Of a stretch of 64,000 nucleotides of DNA, positions 26,163-35,005 are shown one piece after another; the first letter of the stretch is position 1, and each line of letters opens with the position of its first letter. Position numbers and translations under genes: made by a program. Location: positions 1 to 64,000 of the forward strand of contig JBGPND010000003.1 in assembly GCA_041487355.1 (NCBI GenBank), read 5' to 3'. The notes under the pieces were generated by a model. It searched no databases. It was given only the letters and a program-made list of their open reading frames with translations, and was not told where the DNA came from. Source of the stretch: JAMXLO01 sp041487355 (GTDB lineage: Bacteria > Pseudomonadota > Alphaproteobacteria > Acetobacterales > Acetobacteraceae).

Positions 26163-27770
26163 ATGCCCGACGACTCACCTTCGCCACGTCCGCAGCAGAC
26201 CGCGCCGGTCGGATGGGAACCGGAACTCGCCGAACTCCGTGCGCGCCTGGCGCTCGCCAAGGAGATGGGCGGCGCGGAGCGCGTCGCCCGCCAGCACAAG
26301 GGCGGCCGCCTCACCGTCCGTGAGCGGATCGACCGCATGCTGGATGCCGGCAGCTTCCACGAGATCGGCGCGATCGCCGGCAAGGCGACCTACGACACGG
26401 ACAGCAAGCTGATTACCGCCTTCACCCCCGCCAACTGCGTGTTCGGCCGCGGCACGGTGGACGGGCGACCGGTGGTGATCGCCGGCGATGACTTCACGCT
26501 GCGTGGCGGTTCGGCGGATGCCTCGATCAAGGGCAAGCCGAAGATGTCGGAGCAGATCGCGGCCGAGTTCCGCATGCCGATCATCCGGCTTGTCGAAGGC
26601 TCCGGCGGCGGCGGTTCGGTGAAGACCATCGAGACCACCGGGCGCGCCAACCTCCCCGGCGGGCTGTCGGAGACCACCTCGTTCGACCTGGTGGCCAACA
26701 ACATGGGCGCCGTGCCGGTGGTGGCGCTGGGCCTGGGCTCGGTCGCCGGTCTCGGCGCCGCGCGGCTGGCCGCTAGCCACTATTCGGTGATGGTGAAGGA
26801 AATTTCTGCCGTGTTTGTCGCCGGCCCTCCGGTGGTGGAGCGGCTGGGCGAGCCGCGCACCAAGCAGGAGCTCGGCGGCTGGGAAGTGCAGATCGCCTGC
26901 GGCGCGGTCGATCACGTGGTGGATACCGAGGACGAGGCGTTCGAAGCCACCCGCCGCTTCCTGTCCTACCTGCCCGGCTCGATCTGGGACGTGCCGCCGC
27001 GTGTGCGCAACTGGGACGACCCGGAGCGGCGCGACGAATTCCTGATCGCTGCGATCCCGCGCGACAAGAAACAGGCCTACCACATGCGCCGGATCATCGA
27101 GGCGTTGGTGGACAAGGGCAGCTTCTTCGAGATGGCGCGCGGCTTCGGCCGGCAGATCATCACCGGCTTCTGCCGCCTCGACGGCTGGCCGGTGGCGCTC
27201 ATGGCGGGCGATCCGCTGTTCCACGGCGGCGCCTGGACGGCGGATGCATGCAACAAGATCATCCGCTTCGTCGACATGGCTCAGACTTTCCATCTGCCGA
27301 TCGTGCATCTGGTGGATTGCCCCGGCTTCCAGGTCGGCCTCGCCGCCGAGAGCACCGCGGTGATCCGCTGGGGCGTCCGCGCGCTGTCGGCGATCAACCA
27401 GACCACCGTGCCGTGGTGCAGCATCGTGGTGCGCAACTGCTACGGCGTGGGCGGGCTGGGTCACCAACCGGTGAGCCATCTCTGCCAGCGCTATGCCTGG
27501 CCCTCGGCGAGCTGGGGCTCCTTGCCGCTGGAGGGCGGCATCAAGGCGGCCTACCGCGCCGAAATCGACGCCTCGCCCGACCCCGCGGCCAAGATGCAGG
27601 AGATCGAGGCCCGGCTGGACCAGCTGCGCTCGCCCTACCGCACCGCGGAGTCCTTCTGGGTGGAGGAAGTCATCGACCCGCGCGACACCCGCCGCCTGCT
27701 GTGCGAGTTCGCCAACCTGGCCGCGCCGCTGCGCACCCCAGGCCCGTCTGCGTTCACCATGCGGCCGTGA
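26163..27770 (+). CDS. Acyl-CoA carboxylase, carboxyltransferase (beta) subunit
   Basis: A cytoplasmic carboxyltransferase of 535 residues (PCCB/MCCB/AccD5-like), which moves a carboxyl group from carboxybiotin to an acyl-CoA such as propionyl-CoA or 3-methylcrotonyl-CoA. The N-terminal crotonase-like half has GGRLTVRERIDRMLDAGSFH, VIAGDDFTLRGGS and the oxyanion region IRLVEGSGGGGS. The C-terminal half has IITGFCRLDGWPVALMAGDP, HLVDCPGFQVG and NCYGVGGLGHQP. No biotin carboxylase or biotin carrier gene is beside it, so the alpha subunit must be encoded elsewhere. The substrate cannot be fixed from sequence; the chain is typical in length for this broad clade. Confidence 0.88.
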   Translation: MPDDSPSPRPQQTAPVGWEPELAELRARLALAKEMGGAERVARQHKGGRLTVRERIDRMLDAGSFHEIGAIAGKATYDTDSKLITAFTPANCVFGRGTVDGRPVVIAGDDFTLRGGSADASIKGKPKMSEQIAAEFRMPIIRLVEGSGGGGSVKTIETTGRANLPGGLSETTSFDLVANNMGAVPVVALGLGSVAGLGAARLAASHYSVMVKEISAVFVAGPPVVERLGEPRTKQELGGWEVQIACGAVDHVVDTEDEAFEATRRFLSYLPGSIWDVPPRVRNWDDPERRDEFLIAAIPRDKKQAYHMRRIIEALVDKGSFFEMARGFGRQIITGFCRLDGWPVALMAGDPLFHGGAWTADACNKIIRFVDMAQTFHLPIVHLVDCPGFQVGLAAESTAVIRWGVRALSAINQTTVPWCSIVVRNCYGVGGLGHQPVSHLCQRYAWPSASWGSLPLEGGIKAAYRAEIDASPDPAAKMQEIEARLDQLRSPYRTAESFWVEEVIDPRDTRRLLCEFANLAAPLRTPGPSAFTMRP

Positions 27771-27775
27771 GGCCA

Positions 27776-27863
27776 CTCCCCCTCCCCAACCCTCCCCCGC
27801 TTCGCGGGAGAGGGGGCTCAGTGCCCCTTGTCCCGCGAAGCGGGGGAGGGTTGGGGAGGGGGG
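27776..27863. repeat. Long inverted repeat downstream of the acyl-CoA carboxylase gene
   Basis: The left arm from 27778 to 27810 (core CCCTCCCCCGCTTCGCGGGA) and the right arm from 27831 to 27863 are reverse complements, separated by about 20 bp. Each arm also contains the small self-complementary core CCCGCTTCGCGGG. It begins 6 bp after the stop codon and could act as a terminator or an mRNA-stabilising hairpin. It is probably a dispersed intergenic palindrome. Confidence 0.8.
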
Positions 27864-28016
27864 CCAGCGACGGCCTGCCATGCGCCCAGTCCGGTTGAAG
27901 ATTCGGCGTTTTGCGCCTAGGGTGATTGACGGGAGAGGGCCCTAGCCGCACAACAAAATCGCGGGGAGTGAGGCCACGCGTCGGCGCGTTTGCGCGCCGA
28001 GGGAGAGGAGTCCGAC

Positions 28017-29813
28017 TTGCAGCCCACCGACATCGGTAACCCCGACTACTTCCATAAAGTGGTCGACTGCCAATGGGCGTGTCCCACCCATACGCCCGTG
28101 CCTGAATACATCCGGCTGATCGCCGCCGGTCGGTATGCCGATGCGTTCATGGTCAACTGGAAATCCAACGTTTTCCCCGGGATTCTCGGCCGCACCTGCG
28201 ACCGGCCCTGCGAGCCGGCCTGCCGCCGCGGCCGTGTGGAAGAAGAACCGGTGGCGATCTGCCGGCTCAAGCGCGTCGCCGCAGACTACAAGGGCGACAT
28301 CCGCCACCGCCTGCCCAAGCCGGCCGAACGCAGCAACGGCAAGCGAATCGCCCTGGTAGGCGCCGGCCCCGCCTCGCTGACCGTGGCGCGCGACCTGGCG
28401 CCGATCGGCTACGAACTGGTGGTGTTCGATTCGGACCCGCGCGCCGGCGGCATGATCCGCAGCCAGATCCCGAAATTCCGTCTGCCCGAGAAGATCATCG
28501 ACGAGGAGGTGGCCTACATCACCGACCTCGGCATGGAGATGCGCCTCGGCCAACGCATCGACAGCCTGAAGGCGCTGCTCGCCGAGGACTACGACGCGAT
28601 CTTCGTCGGCTGCGGCGCCCCGCGCGGGCGCGACCTGCCGATCCCCGGCCGGCACGAGGCGGCGGCGAACATCCATATCGGTATCGACTGGCTGTCCTCG
28701 GTGTCCTTCGGCCATATCGACAAGATCGGCAAGCGCGTGATCGTGCTCGGCGGCGGCAACACCGCGATGGATTGCTGCCGCTCGTCGCGTCGCCTGGGCG
28801 GCGAGGACGTGAAGGTGATTGTGCGCAGCGGGTTTGAGGAAATGAAGGCGTCGCCTTGGGAAAAGGACGATGCCATGCACGAGGACATCCCGATCCTGAA
28901 TTTCCTCGTGCCCAAGGAGTTCACCCACACGGACGGCCGGCTGACGGGCGTGATGTTCGAGACGGTGAAGGCCGAGTACGACGCCAAGGGTCGCCGCAGG
29001 CTGGTGCCGACCGGCGAGCCCGATCAGCACTTCGAATGCGACGACGTGCTGGTCGCGGTCGGGCAGGAGAACGCCTTCCCGTGGATCGAGCGCGATATTG
29101 GCATCGAGTTCGACCAGTGGGACATGCCAATCGTCGATGAAGCGACGATGGGGTCCACCAACCCGATTGTGTTCTTCGGCGGCGACGCCGCGTTCGGGCC
29201 GAAGAACATCATCTGGGCGGTGGCGCACGGGCATCAGGCGGCGATCTCCATCCATAAGCTCTGCCAGGGCGAGGATGTGCGCGACCGGCCGCCGCCAATG
29301 GTGAACCTCGCCTCGCAGAAGATGGGCATCCACGAGTGGAGCTATGACAACGACATCTCGATGGACCTCCGCTTCAAGGTGCCGCACCGCGACAAGCAGA
29401 TCGCGCTGCGCGACATCAAGGCCGAGGTCGAGCTGGGGTTCGACGACAAGCTGGCCTTCGCCGAGGCGCAGCGCTGCCTGAATTGCGACGTGCAGACGGT
29501 GTTCACCGACGCGCTGTGCATCGAGTGCGACGCCTGCGTCGACATCTGCCCGGTGGATTGCATCAGCTTCACCGAGAACGGCGAGGAGCCCGAGCTTCGG
29601 CTGCGGCTGAGCGCTCCGGCTTTCAATGAGAGCCAGGACCTTTATGTATCGGGCGCACTGAAGACCGGCCGGGTGATGGTGAAGGACGAAGACGTCTGCC
29701 TGCACTGCGGCATGTGCGCCGAGCGGTGCCCCACTGGCGCTTGGGATATGCAGCGCTTCCTTCTCGATGTGGCACAGGCGGAGCACGCATGTTGCAGTCT
29801 ACAGAACGCGTAA
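28017..29813 (+). CDS. FAD-dependent Fe-S oxidoreductase (GltD/NfnB-like) fused to a 2x[4Fe-4S] ferredoxin domain
   Basis: A cytoplasmic flavoprotein of about 598 residues, predicted to exchange electrons between NAD(P)H and ferredoxin. The N-terminus carries the GltD-type cysteine cluster (CQWACPTHTPV, then GRTCDRPCEPACRRG). Two Rossmann dinucleotide sites follow, FAD (ALVGAGPASLTVARDLA) and NAD(P)H (VIVLGGGNTAMDCCRSSRR). The C-terminal 100 residues hold two [4Fe-4S] motifs (CIECDACVDICPVDC and CLHCGMCAERCPTG). The TTG at 28017 is chosen because GGGAGAGGAG lies 6 bp upstream. Its 3' end overlaps the next gene by 25 bp, so it is probably the electron partner of the adjacent 2-oxoacid:ferredoxin oxidoreductase. 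Confidence 0.9.
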   Translation: MQPTDIGNPDYFHKVVDCQWACPTHTPVPEYIRLIAAGRYADAFMVNWKSNVFPGILGRTCDRPCEPACRRGRVEEEPVAICRLKRVAADYKGDIRHRLPKPAERSNGKRIALVGAGPASLTVARDLAPIGYELVVFDSDPRAGGMIRSQIPKFRLPEKIIDEEVAYITDLGMEMRLGQRIDSLKALLAEDYDAIFVGCGAPRGRDLPIPGRHEAAANIHIGIDWLSSVSFGHIDKIGKRVIVLGGGNTAMDCCRSSRRLGGEDVKVIVRSGFEEMKASPWEKDDAMHEDIPILNFLVPKEFTHTDGRLTGVMFETVKAEYDAKGRRRLVPTGEPDQHFECDDVLVAVGQENAFPWIERDIGIEFDQWDMPIVDEATMGSTNPIVFFGGDAAFGPKNIIWAVAHGHQAAISIHKLCQGEDVRDRPPPMVNLASQKMGIHEWSYDNDISMDLRFKVPHRDKQIALRDIKAEVELGFDDKLAFAEAQRCLNCDVQTVFTDALCIECDACVDICPVDCISFTENGEEPELRLRLSAPAFNESQDLYVSGALKTGRVMVKDEDVCLHCGMCAERCPTGAWDMQRFLLDVAQAEHACCSLQNA

Positions 29814-31651
29814 CTGGCCTCCAGCGCGTCAACGACTTCGTCGTCAAGTTCGCCAACGTCAACGGATCGGGTTCGGCCAGCGCCAACACGCTGTTCGCCA
29901 AGTCGATCCTGCGCATGGGCGTGCCTATCACGCCGCGCAACATCTTCCCCTCGAACATCCAGGGTCTGCCGACCTGGTACGAGGTGCGGGTGTCGGAGGC
30001 TGGGCATCTCGGCGCACGCGGCGGCGGCGTCGACCTGATGGTGGCGATGAACCCGCAGACCTGGACGCAGGACATCGCGTCCATCGAGCCGGGCGGCTAC
30101 CTGTTCTACGACTCGACCAAGCCGATGCCGCCCTCGAAGTTCCGCGACGACATCGTGGTGATCGGCGTGCCGCTCACCGAGATCACCAACAAGGCCTATA
30201 CCGAATCGCGGCAACGGCAGTTGTTCAAGAACATCGTCTATCTCGGCGTGCTGTCGGCGCTGCTGCAGATGGATGTGGCCGAGATCGAGAAGCTGCTGGG
30301 CGAGCAGTTCCGCGGGCGCGACAAGCTGGTGGCGGCGAATGTGCAGGCGCTGCACATGGGACGCGACTATGCGCTGAAGAATCTGGACTGCCCGATTGGC
30401 CTGACGCTGCGCCGCGCCAGCGCAGTGGGCGACCGCATCTTCATCGAAGGCAACGCCGCCGCCGCGCTGGGCGCGGTGTATGGCGGGGCGACGGTGTGCG
30501 CCTGGTATCCGATCACGCCCTCTTCGTCACTCGCCGAGGCGTTCACCCGCTACTGCAACCGCTACCGGGTGGACCCGCAGACCAAGAAGGCCAAGTTCGC
30601 CATCGTGCAGGCGGAAGACGAGCTGGCATCGATCGGCATGGTGATCGGCGCGGCGTGGAACGGCGCGCGCGCCTTCACGGCAACATCGGGCCCGGGCATC
30701 TCGCTGATGCAGGAATTCGTCGGCCTGGCGTATTTCGCCGAAATCCCCGCAGTGATCTTCGACGTGCAGCGGTCCGGCCCGTCCACCGGCATGCCGACAC
30801 GCACGCAGCAGACCGACATATTGAGCTGCGCCTACGCCTCGCATGGCGACACCAAGCACGTACTGCTGTTCCCGGAAGATCCATACGAGTGCTTCGAGTT
30901 CGGCGCACTGTCCTTCGACTTGGCCGATCGGCTGCAAACCCCGATCTTCGTCATGCTCGACCTCGAGATCGGCATGAACGAGCGGCTGACGAAGCCGTTC
31001 ACCTGGGACGACAGCCGCAGGATGGACCGCGGCAAGGTGATGACCGCCGAGGAGCTCGATGCCGGCAAGGATTTCGGCCGCTACATGGACGTGGACGGCG
31101 ACGGCATCCCCTATCGCACCTATCCTGGCACGCATCCGACGCGTGGCGCTTTCTTCACCCGCGGCACCTCGAAGGACCGCCGCGCGCGCTACAGCGAGGA
31201 AGGCTCCGACTACGCCGAGAACATGCTGCGGCTGCTGAAGAAGTTCGAGACCGCCAAGCAGTTGGTGCCGCGACCCATCGCGCGACAGGCGAAGCAGCCG
31301 ACACGGCTCGGCGCGATCTATTTCGGCTCGACCAGCCCGGCGATGAACGAGGCCGAGGAGATCCTGGCCGAACGCGGTATCCACCTCGACCTGCTGCGCG
31401 TGCGCGGCTTCCCGTTCCACAACGACGTGAAAAGCTTCATCACCGAGCATGACCAGCTCTTCGTGGTGGAGCAGAACCGCGACGCGCAGTTGCGCACGCT
31501 GCTGGTGAATGAGCTGGAGATCGATCCCGCCAAGCTCACGCGCGTGCTGCACTTCGACGGCACGCCGATCACCGCGCGCTTCATCTCCGATGCCATCGCC
31601 GACAAGGTCGACTCGCTGAAGATCGTTCCGTTCCGCAAGGCCGTGCCATGA
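29789..31651 (+). CDS. korA: 2-oxoacid:ferredoxin oxidoreductase, fused gamma-alpha subunit (KorA-like)
   Basis: A cytoplasmic subunit of 620 residues of the coenzyme-A-dependent 2-oxoacid:ferredoxin oxidoreductase family (2-oxoglutarate is the commonest substrate for this architecture). The N-terminal gamma domain (about residues 15-190) begins FVVKFANVNGSGSASANTLF, with HLGARGGGVDLMV. The alpha domain begins GNAAAALGAVYGGATVCAWY, with YPITPSSSLAEAF and TATSGPGISLMQEFVGLAYF. A C-terminal domain IYFGSTSPAMNEAEEILAER completes it. The ATG at 29789 has GGCGGAG upstream. It is translationally coupled to both neighbours (25-bp overlap before, ATGA overlap after). It would work with the FAD/Fe-S protein and KorB in CO2-linked 2-oxoacid metabolism. 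Confidence 0.92.
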   Translation: MLQSTERVTGLQRVNDFVVKFANVNGSGSASANTLFAKSILRMGVPITPRNIFPSNIQGLPTWYEVRVSEAGHLGARGGGVDLMVAMNPQTWTQDIASIEPGGYLFYDSTKPMPPSKFRDDIVVIGVPLTEITNKAYTESRQRQLFKNIVYLGVLSALLQMDVAEIEKLLGEQFRGRDKLVAANVQALHMGRDYALKNLDCPIGLTLRRASAVGDRIFIEGNAAAALGAVYGGATVCAWYPITPSSSLAEAFTRYCNRYRVDPQTKKAKFAIVQAEDELASIGMVIGAAWNGARAFTATSGPGISLMQEFVGLAYFAEIPAVIFDVQRSGPSTGMPTRTQQTDILSCAYASHGDTKHVLLFPEDPYECFEFGALSFDLADRLQTPIFVMLDLEIGMNERLTKPFTWDDSRRMDRGKVMTAEELDAGKDFGRYMDVDGDGIPYRTYPGTHPTRGAFFTRGTSKDRRARYSEEGSDYAENMLRLLKKFETAKQLVPRPIARQAKQPTRLGAIYFGSTSPAMNEAEEILAERGIHLDLLRVRGFPFHNDVKSFITEHDQLFVVEQNRDAQLRTLLVNELEIDPAKLTRVLHFDGTPITARFISDAIADKVDSLKIVPFRKAVP

Positions 31652-32703
31652 CATTCCTGCCCAAGCCGAAGCTGCATCATCCCGCGCTGCCGACCAATTC
31701 GCTCGGCTTCACGCGGCGCGACTACGAGGGTGCGGTATCAACGCTGTGCGCCGGCTGCGGCCACGATTCGATCAGCGCGGCGATCGTGCGCGCCTGCTTC
31801 AACCTGGAGCTGCCGCCGCATCGCATCGCCAAGCTGTCCGGCATCGGCTGTTCGTCGAAGACACCGACCTATTTTCTCGGCGCGTCGCACGGCTTCAACT
31901 CGGTGCACGGGCGCATGCCATCGGTGCTGACCGGCGCCAACCTGGCGAACCGCGACCTGATCTATCTCGGCGTGTCCGGCGACGGCGACAGCGCTTCGAT
32001 CGGCATCGGCCAGTTCGCCCACGTCATGCGGCGCGGCGTGAACATGACGTACATCGTCGAGAACAACGGCGTATACGGCCTGACCAAGGGGCAGTTCTCC
32101 GCCACGTCCGACAAGGGCGCCAGAAGCCGACGTGGCGTGGTGAACAACGACGAGGCGATCGACCTGATCGGCATGGCGCTGCAACTCGGCGCCACCTTCG
32201 TCGCGCGCAGTTTCTCCGGCGACAAGGAACAGTTGGTGCCGCTGATCGAGGCGGCGCTGAAACACCAAGGGGCAGCCTTCATCGATTGCATCTCGCCCTG
32301 TGTCGCGTTCAACAATCATGAAGGCTCGCACACCAGCTTCGACTATGTGCGCGAGCACAACCTGGCGGTGAACTATCTCGACGTGATCACCGGCCGCGAA
32401 GAGATCACTGTCGAATATGCCGCCGGCACGGTTGAGATGGTGAAGCAGCACGACGGTTCGCTGCTGCGCCTGCGCAAGCTCGCCAACGACTACGACGTGC
32501 ATGACCGGATCGCCGCGATGACCTATCTGCAGGAGAAGCACGCGGCGGGCGAAATCGTCACCGGGCTGCTGTATGTCGATCCGGAGCCGGAAGACCTGCA
32601 CCACCACATGAACACGGTGATCACGCCGTTCAACGAGCTCGACGAGGCGGCGCTGTGTCCGGGCTCGGCCGCATTGGATAAGCTGAACGCCAGCCTGCGC
32701 TAG
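31648..32703 (+). CDS. korB: 2-oxoacid:ferredoxin oxidoreductase, beta subunit (KorB-like)
   Basis: The thiamine-diphosphate-binding subunit, 351 residues. Cysteines in STLCAGCGHDSISAAIVRAC and GIGCSSKTP belong to the Fe-S/TPP region. The TPP motif GDGDSASIGIGQFAHVMRRG runs to IVENNGVYGLTKGQFSATSD. It starts in an ATGA overlap with KorA, so the two subunits should be made in equal amounts. The C-terminal 100 residues (from about DVITGREEITVEY) are longer than in minimal beta subunits and match the long KorB form. Together the complex oxidatively decarboxylates, or reductively carboxylates, a 2-oxoacid with ferredoxin. Confidence 0.92.
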   Translation: MTFLPKPKLHHPALPTNSLGFTRRDYEGAVSTLCAGCGHDSISAAIVRACFNLELPPHRIAKLSGIGCSSKTPTYFLGASHGFNSVHGRMPSVLTGANLANRDLIYLGVSGDGDSASIGIGQFAHVMRRGVNMTYIVENNGVYGLTKGQFSATSDKGARSRRGVVNNDEAIDLIGMALQLGATFVARSFSGDKEQLVPLIEAALKHQGAAFIDCISPCVAFNNHEGSHTSFDYVREHNLAVNYLDVITGREEITVEYAAGTVEMVKQHDGSLLRLRKLANDYDVHDRIAAMTYLQEKHAAGEIVTGLLYVDPEPEDLHHHMNTVITPFNELDEAALCPGSAALDKLNASLR

Positions 32704-32705
32704 TA

Positions 32706-32783
32706 CCGTCATGGCCGGGCTTGACCCGGCCATCCACGCACCAGCAGCGCGGCAGATGGCCGGGTCAAGCCCGGCCATGACGG
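32706..32783. repeat. Palindromic element (family with core GTCATGGCCGGGCTTG), copy 1
   Basis: Arms of 28 bp at 32706-32733 and 32756-32783 are reverse complements around a 22-bp centre, 2 bp after the korB stop. The same family occurs at 36103-36180, with A/T exchanged in the middle of the arm. It probably terminates the korAB transcript. It also replaces the last codons of the adjacent thiamine-diphosphate enzyme remnant. Confidence 0.85.
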
Positions 32784-33020
32784 CCTGAACTCTCTCCGGC
32801 TTCCAGGACCGGTCCACTTCCACGTCGATCAGCGTCGGCCCATCCGCCCGCAGCGCGTCCGCCAGCAATTCCTGCACTTCTGCAAGCTTGCTCGCCCGAT
32901 GTGCCGTAAGCCCGAACCCGCGCGCGACGGAAACGAAATCGACGCGCGGATTGACCAGATCCATCCCGACGTAAGTATCGGTCTGTGCGGCGAGCGCCTT
33001 CATCGCGTTCGTTCGCTGCT
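32784..33020 (-). pseudogene. Remnant of a thiamine-diphosphate enzyme (acetolactate synthase/benzoylformate decarboxylase type), C-terminal part only
   Basis: About 75 codons read on the minus strand match the end of a TPP-binding enzyme of the acetolactate synthase/decarboxylase superfamily: VGMDLVNPRVDFVSVARGFG, then GPTLIDVEVDRSWKPERV. That enzyme normally has about 550 residues. The 5' side ends at the insertion sequence and the 3' side runs without a stop codon into the palindromic repeat. Everything needed for cofactor binding upstream is absent from both sides of the insertion sequence, so the gene is dead. It may once have belonged to the same metabolic cluster as korAB, but that is inference. 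Confidence 0.75.
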
Positions 33021-33869
33021 CTAGGCTCCGGACTCAATTAGATCCACCACCTGAAGAGTAGGGCGAGCGTGACGGTGGCGCGAAAGTTTCTGGCCAGCTT
33101 GTCGTATCGTGTTGCGACGCGTCGCCAATCCTTCAAGTGCGAGAAGGCGCGCTCGATCACGTTGCGACCCTTGTAGGACGCCTTGTCGAACGGTGGGATT
33201 TTCTTACGGGTCGGATTGGGCTTGATGACCGGGGTGCTGCCCCGTGCAATCAGGAATTCGCGAAACTTATCGCTGTCGTAGGCGGTGTCGGCCAGCACCT
33301 CTGCGGCCTTCGGCAGGTTATCGATCAGGCCTGCCGCCGAGCGAACATCGCCCATCTGCCCAGGGGTGAGATCGAAGGCAATCAGACGGCCGGAAGCGTT
33401 GGCGACGGCATGAATCTTGGTCGTCCGCCCGCCGCGGCTGCGTCCGATCGCCTGCTCTTGCGCCCCCCTTTTCCCCCTGCGGCGCAGCGATGCGCCTTGG
33501 AGGTGGTGCTGTCGATGCTCTGCGATCCGGTCGATCCCAGGTCCACCAACGCGGCCAGCATCGTCTGCCAGATGCCAGCCTTCGACCAGCGGTTGAACCG
33601 ATTGTAGATCGTGGTGTGCGGACCATACACCTCCGGGCAGTCGCGCCAACGGCAGCCAACCTTCAAAACGTGGACGATGCCACTGATGACTTCCCGGTTG
33701 CGCTGCGGTTTCACGCCGCGCCGGCTCATTGGGACGAGCGGTTCCAACACCGCCCATTGCCGCTCGCTCATCCAGAATTCGTTGGCCATCGCTCCGCCCC
33801 TATCAATCAAGGAGCTTGAATCCGACCCGCCCGAGCCGGGGCAAGGAAATAATTGGGTTCCGAGCCTAG
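33021..33869 (-). mobile_element. IS5-family (IS427-group-like) insertion sequence
   Basis: A complete-looking element of about 849 bp. The ends are inverted repeats: CTAGGCTCCGGACTCAATTA at 33021-33040 and, read inward from the right, CTAGGCTCGGAACCCAATTA ending at 33869 (17 of 20 identical). CTAG at both outer ends may be the target duplication, leaving GGCTC/GAGCC as the element tips. It holds one transposase split over two frames. The stop codon of the transposase lies inside the left repeat, and the stop codon of the neighbouring gene lies at the right tip. Confidence 0.92.
33038..33789 (-). CDS. IS5-family transposase, two overlapping frames joined by -1 frameshifting
   Basis: The DDE transposase is encoded in two phases. 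The first frame (33789 down to 33382) starts MANEFWMSERQWAVLEPLVP, contains the RWRDCPEVYGPHTTIYNRFN motif and the first Asp region LGSTGSQSIDSTTSKAHR. The second frame (to 33038) continues AIGRSRGGRTTKIHAVANAS, VLADTAYDSDKFREFL and the final Glu motif YKGRNVIERAFSHLKDWRRV. The frames meet at a run of four A and six G on the coding strand (complement of 33463-33472). There a -1 slip joins KGG to AQEQAIG. This is the usual IS427-group arrangement, so the enzyme is probably functional. Confidence 0.9.
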
Positions 33870-35005
33870 CGATCGATGCCGCCATAGTTGAAATCGACTG
33901 TCCTGGCGGTGTCGGGCCGCGTCGGCGTGCTGCCGTACTGATCCCATAAATAGGCAGCAAAATAGCTGCGGCCGGTCCGCAGGCTTGCCTGCAGCAGGGT
34001 CAGTGCGGCCGCCTGCACCGATTGCGCTGTCCACAGGAACGTCACCAACGCATCCGATGTGACCGACAGACCCTGGAAGCTCAGCAGGCGATAGAAGTCT
34101 TCCATGGCCGGATCGACCGCGTCATGGCTGTCGGCCGCCTCGGCCTGTCGCAACAATGCCGATTGCTCGGTGAACTGCTCTGCCGACAGCACGCCGGCCG
34201 CACGGAGATGGCTCAGCCGCTCCTGCCTCTGATGCAGGATGCTGGCGCGCTGGAGCAAGGCATCGGCGGCGCCAGGAGCCGGCAGCGCGAGAGACGCGGG
34301 AAGCCGGTTCTTCAGGCCGGCCTCGAGGCAGCCGATCATCATCGCCGACCATTCGGCGAGTTCGCGATCGAATGCCAGACGCCGGGAATCCTGCGGCAAC
34401 TTGTCCAGGCCCCAGGGGTTCGCGGCCCAACCATCGCTTTTCGACGCGGCGCCATCGGCGATGAAATGGAACCGCAGGTCGATCACATCGCGCCGGTTGG
34501 CGACGCGGAAGCCGGAAGTGACGGTGTTTGCCGGCAGGCGCAGTCCTCGTCTGACCGCCGTCGCCTTCGCCTGCCGCCAGCCCTCGGCCGTGTCCGCGCC
34601 CGAGTCCCAAAGCGTGTGCGTGATGAAGAAGCATGCGGCGTCCCAACCCGCCCGGCTGCGGACCACTGTGAGCACGAGGTCGGACCGTTCGCAGTCCGTG
34701 GCGATGCCCCAGCCATCCGCCACCGCCATGTCGTTGACGTTGATCTCCGCCATCGCATCCAGCGCGCCGGAGGGTGAGATGCGGAACAGCACGAGGTTCC
34801 AGATCGTGCCGTAGCTGCCGAGACCCGTGCCTTGTGTCACCGTACCAGGTGCGCGGCCGGCAATGATCCAGTTGCCCTCCGGCAACGGCACCTGCTTGCC
34901 GGCGATTGCCAGCACCGGCGGCGCAACATCGCCCACCGCTGGTTCGGCGCGAGCGGCAGCGGCGACCAGCATGGCGAGCAGGAGCAATGCGGCAGTGCGT
35001 TTCAC
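33866..35005 (-). CDS. Secreted protein of unknown function, paralogue A (3' end at the insertion sequence)
   Basis: An exported protein of 379 residues with a clear signal peptide (TAALLLLAMLVAAAARA). It is a paralogue of the protein encoded next upstream: both share LP-x-G-x-W, a NVND/NTND-MAVADGW stretch, a Cys about 10 residues later, CFFITHT/CIVITAT, and RRDVIDLRFHF/RQDVVDARLHF. The GTG at 35005 overlaps the stop of paralogue B by 4 bp. The final codons are GGIDR followed by a TAG supplied by the CTAG at the insertion-sequence boundary; paralogue B has a few more residues after its GDVDR, so this C-terminus may be slightly truncated. I do not recognise the family. The cluster context suggests an envelope or stress role. 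Confidence 0.75.
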   Translation of the reverse strand: MKRTAALLLLAMLVAAAARAEPAVGDVAPPVLAIAGKQVPLPEGNWIIAGRAPGTVTQGTGLGSYGTIWNLVLFRISPSGALDAMAEINVNDMAVADGWGIATDCERSDLVLTVVRSRAGWDAACFFITHTLWDSGADTAEGWRQAKATAVRRGLRLPANTVTSGFRVANRRDVIDLRFHFIADGAASKSDGWAANPWGLDKLPQDSRRLAFDRELAEWSAMMIGCLEAGLKNRLPASLALPAPGAADALLQRASILHQRQERLSHLRAAGVLSAEQFTEQSALLRQAEAADSHDAVDPAMEDFYRLLSFQGLSVTSDALVTFLWTAQSVQAAALTLLQASLRTGRSYFAAYLWDQYGSTPTRPDTARTVDFNYGGIDR

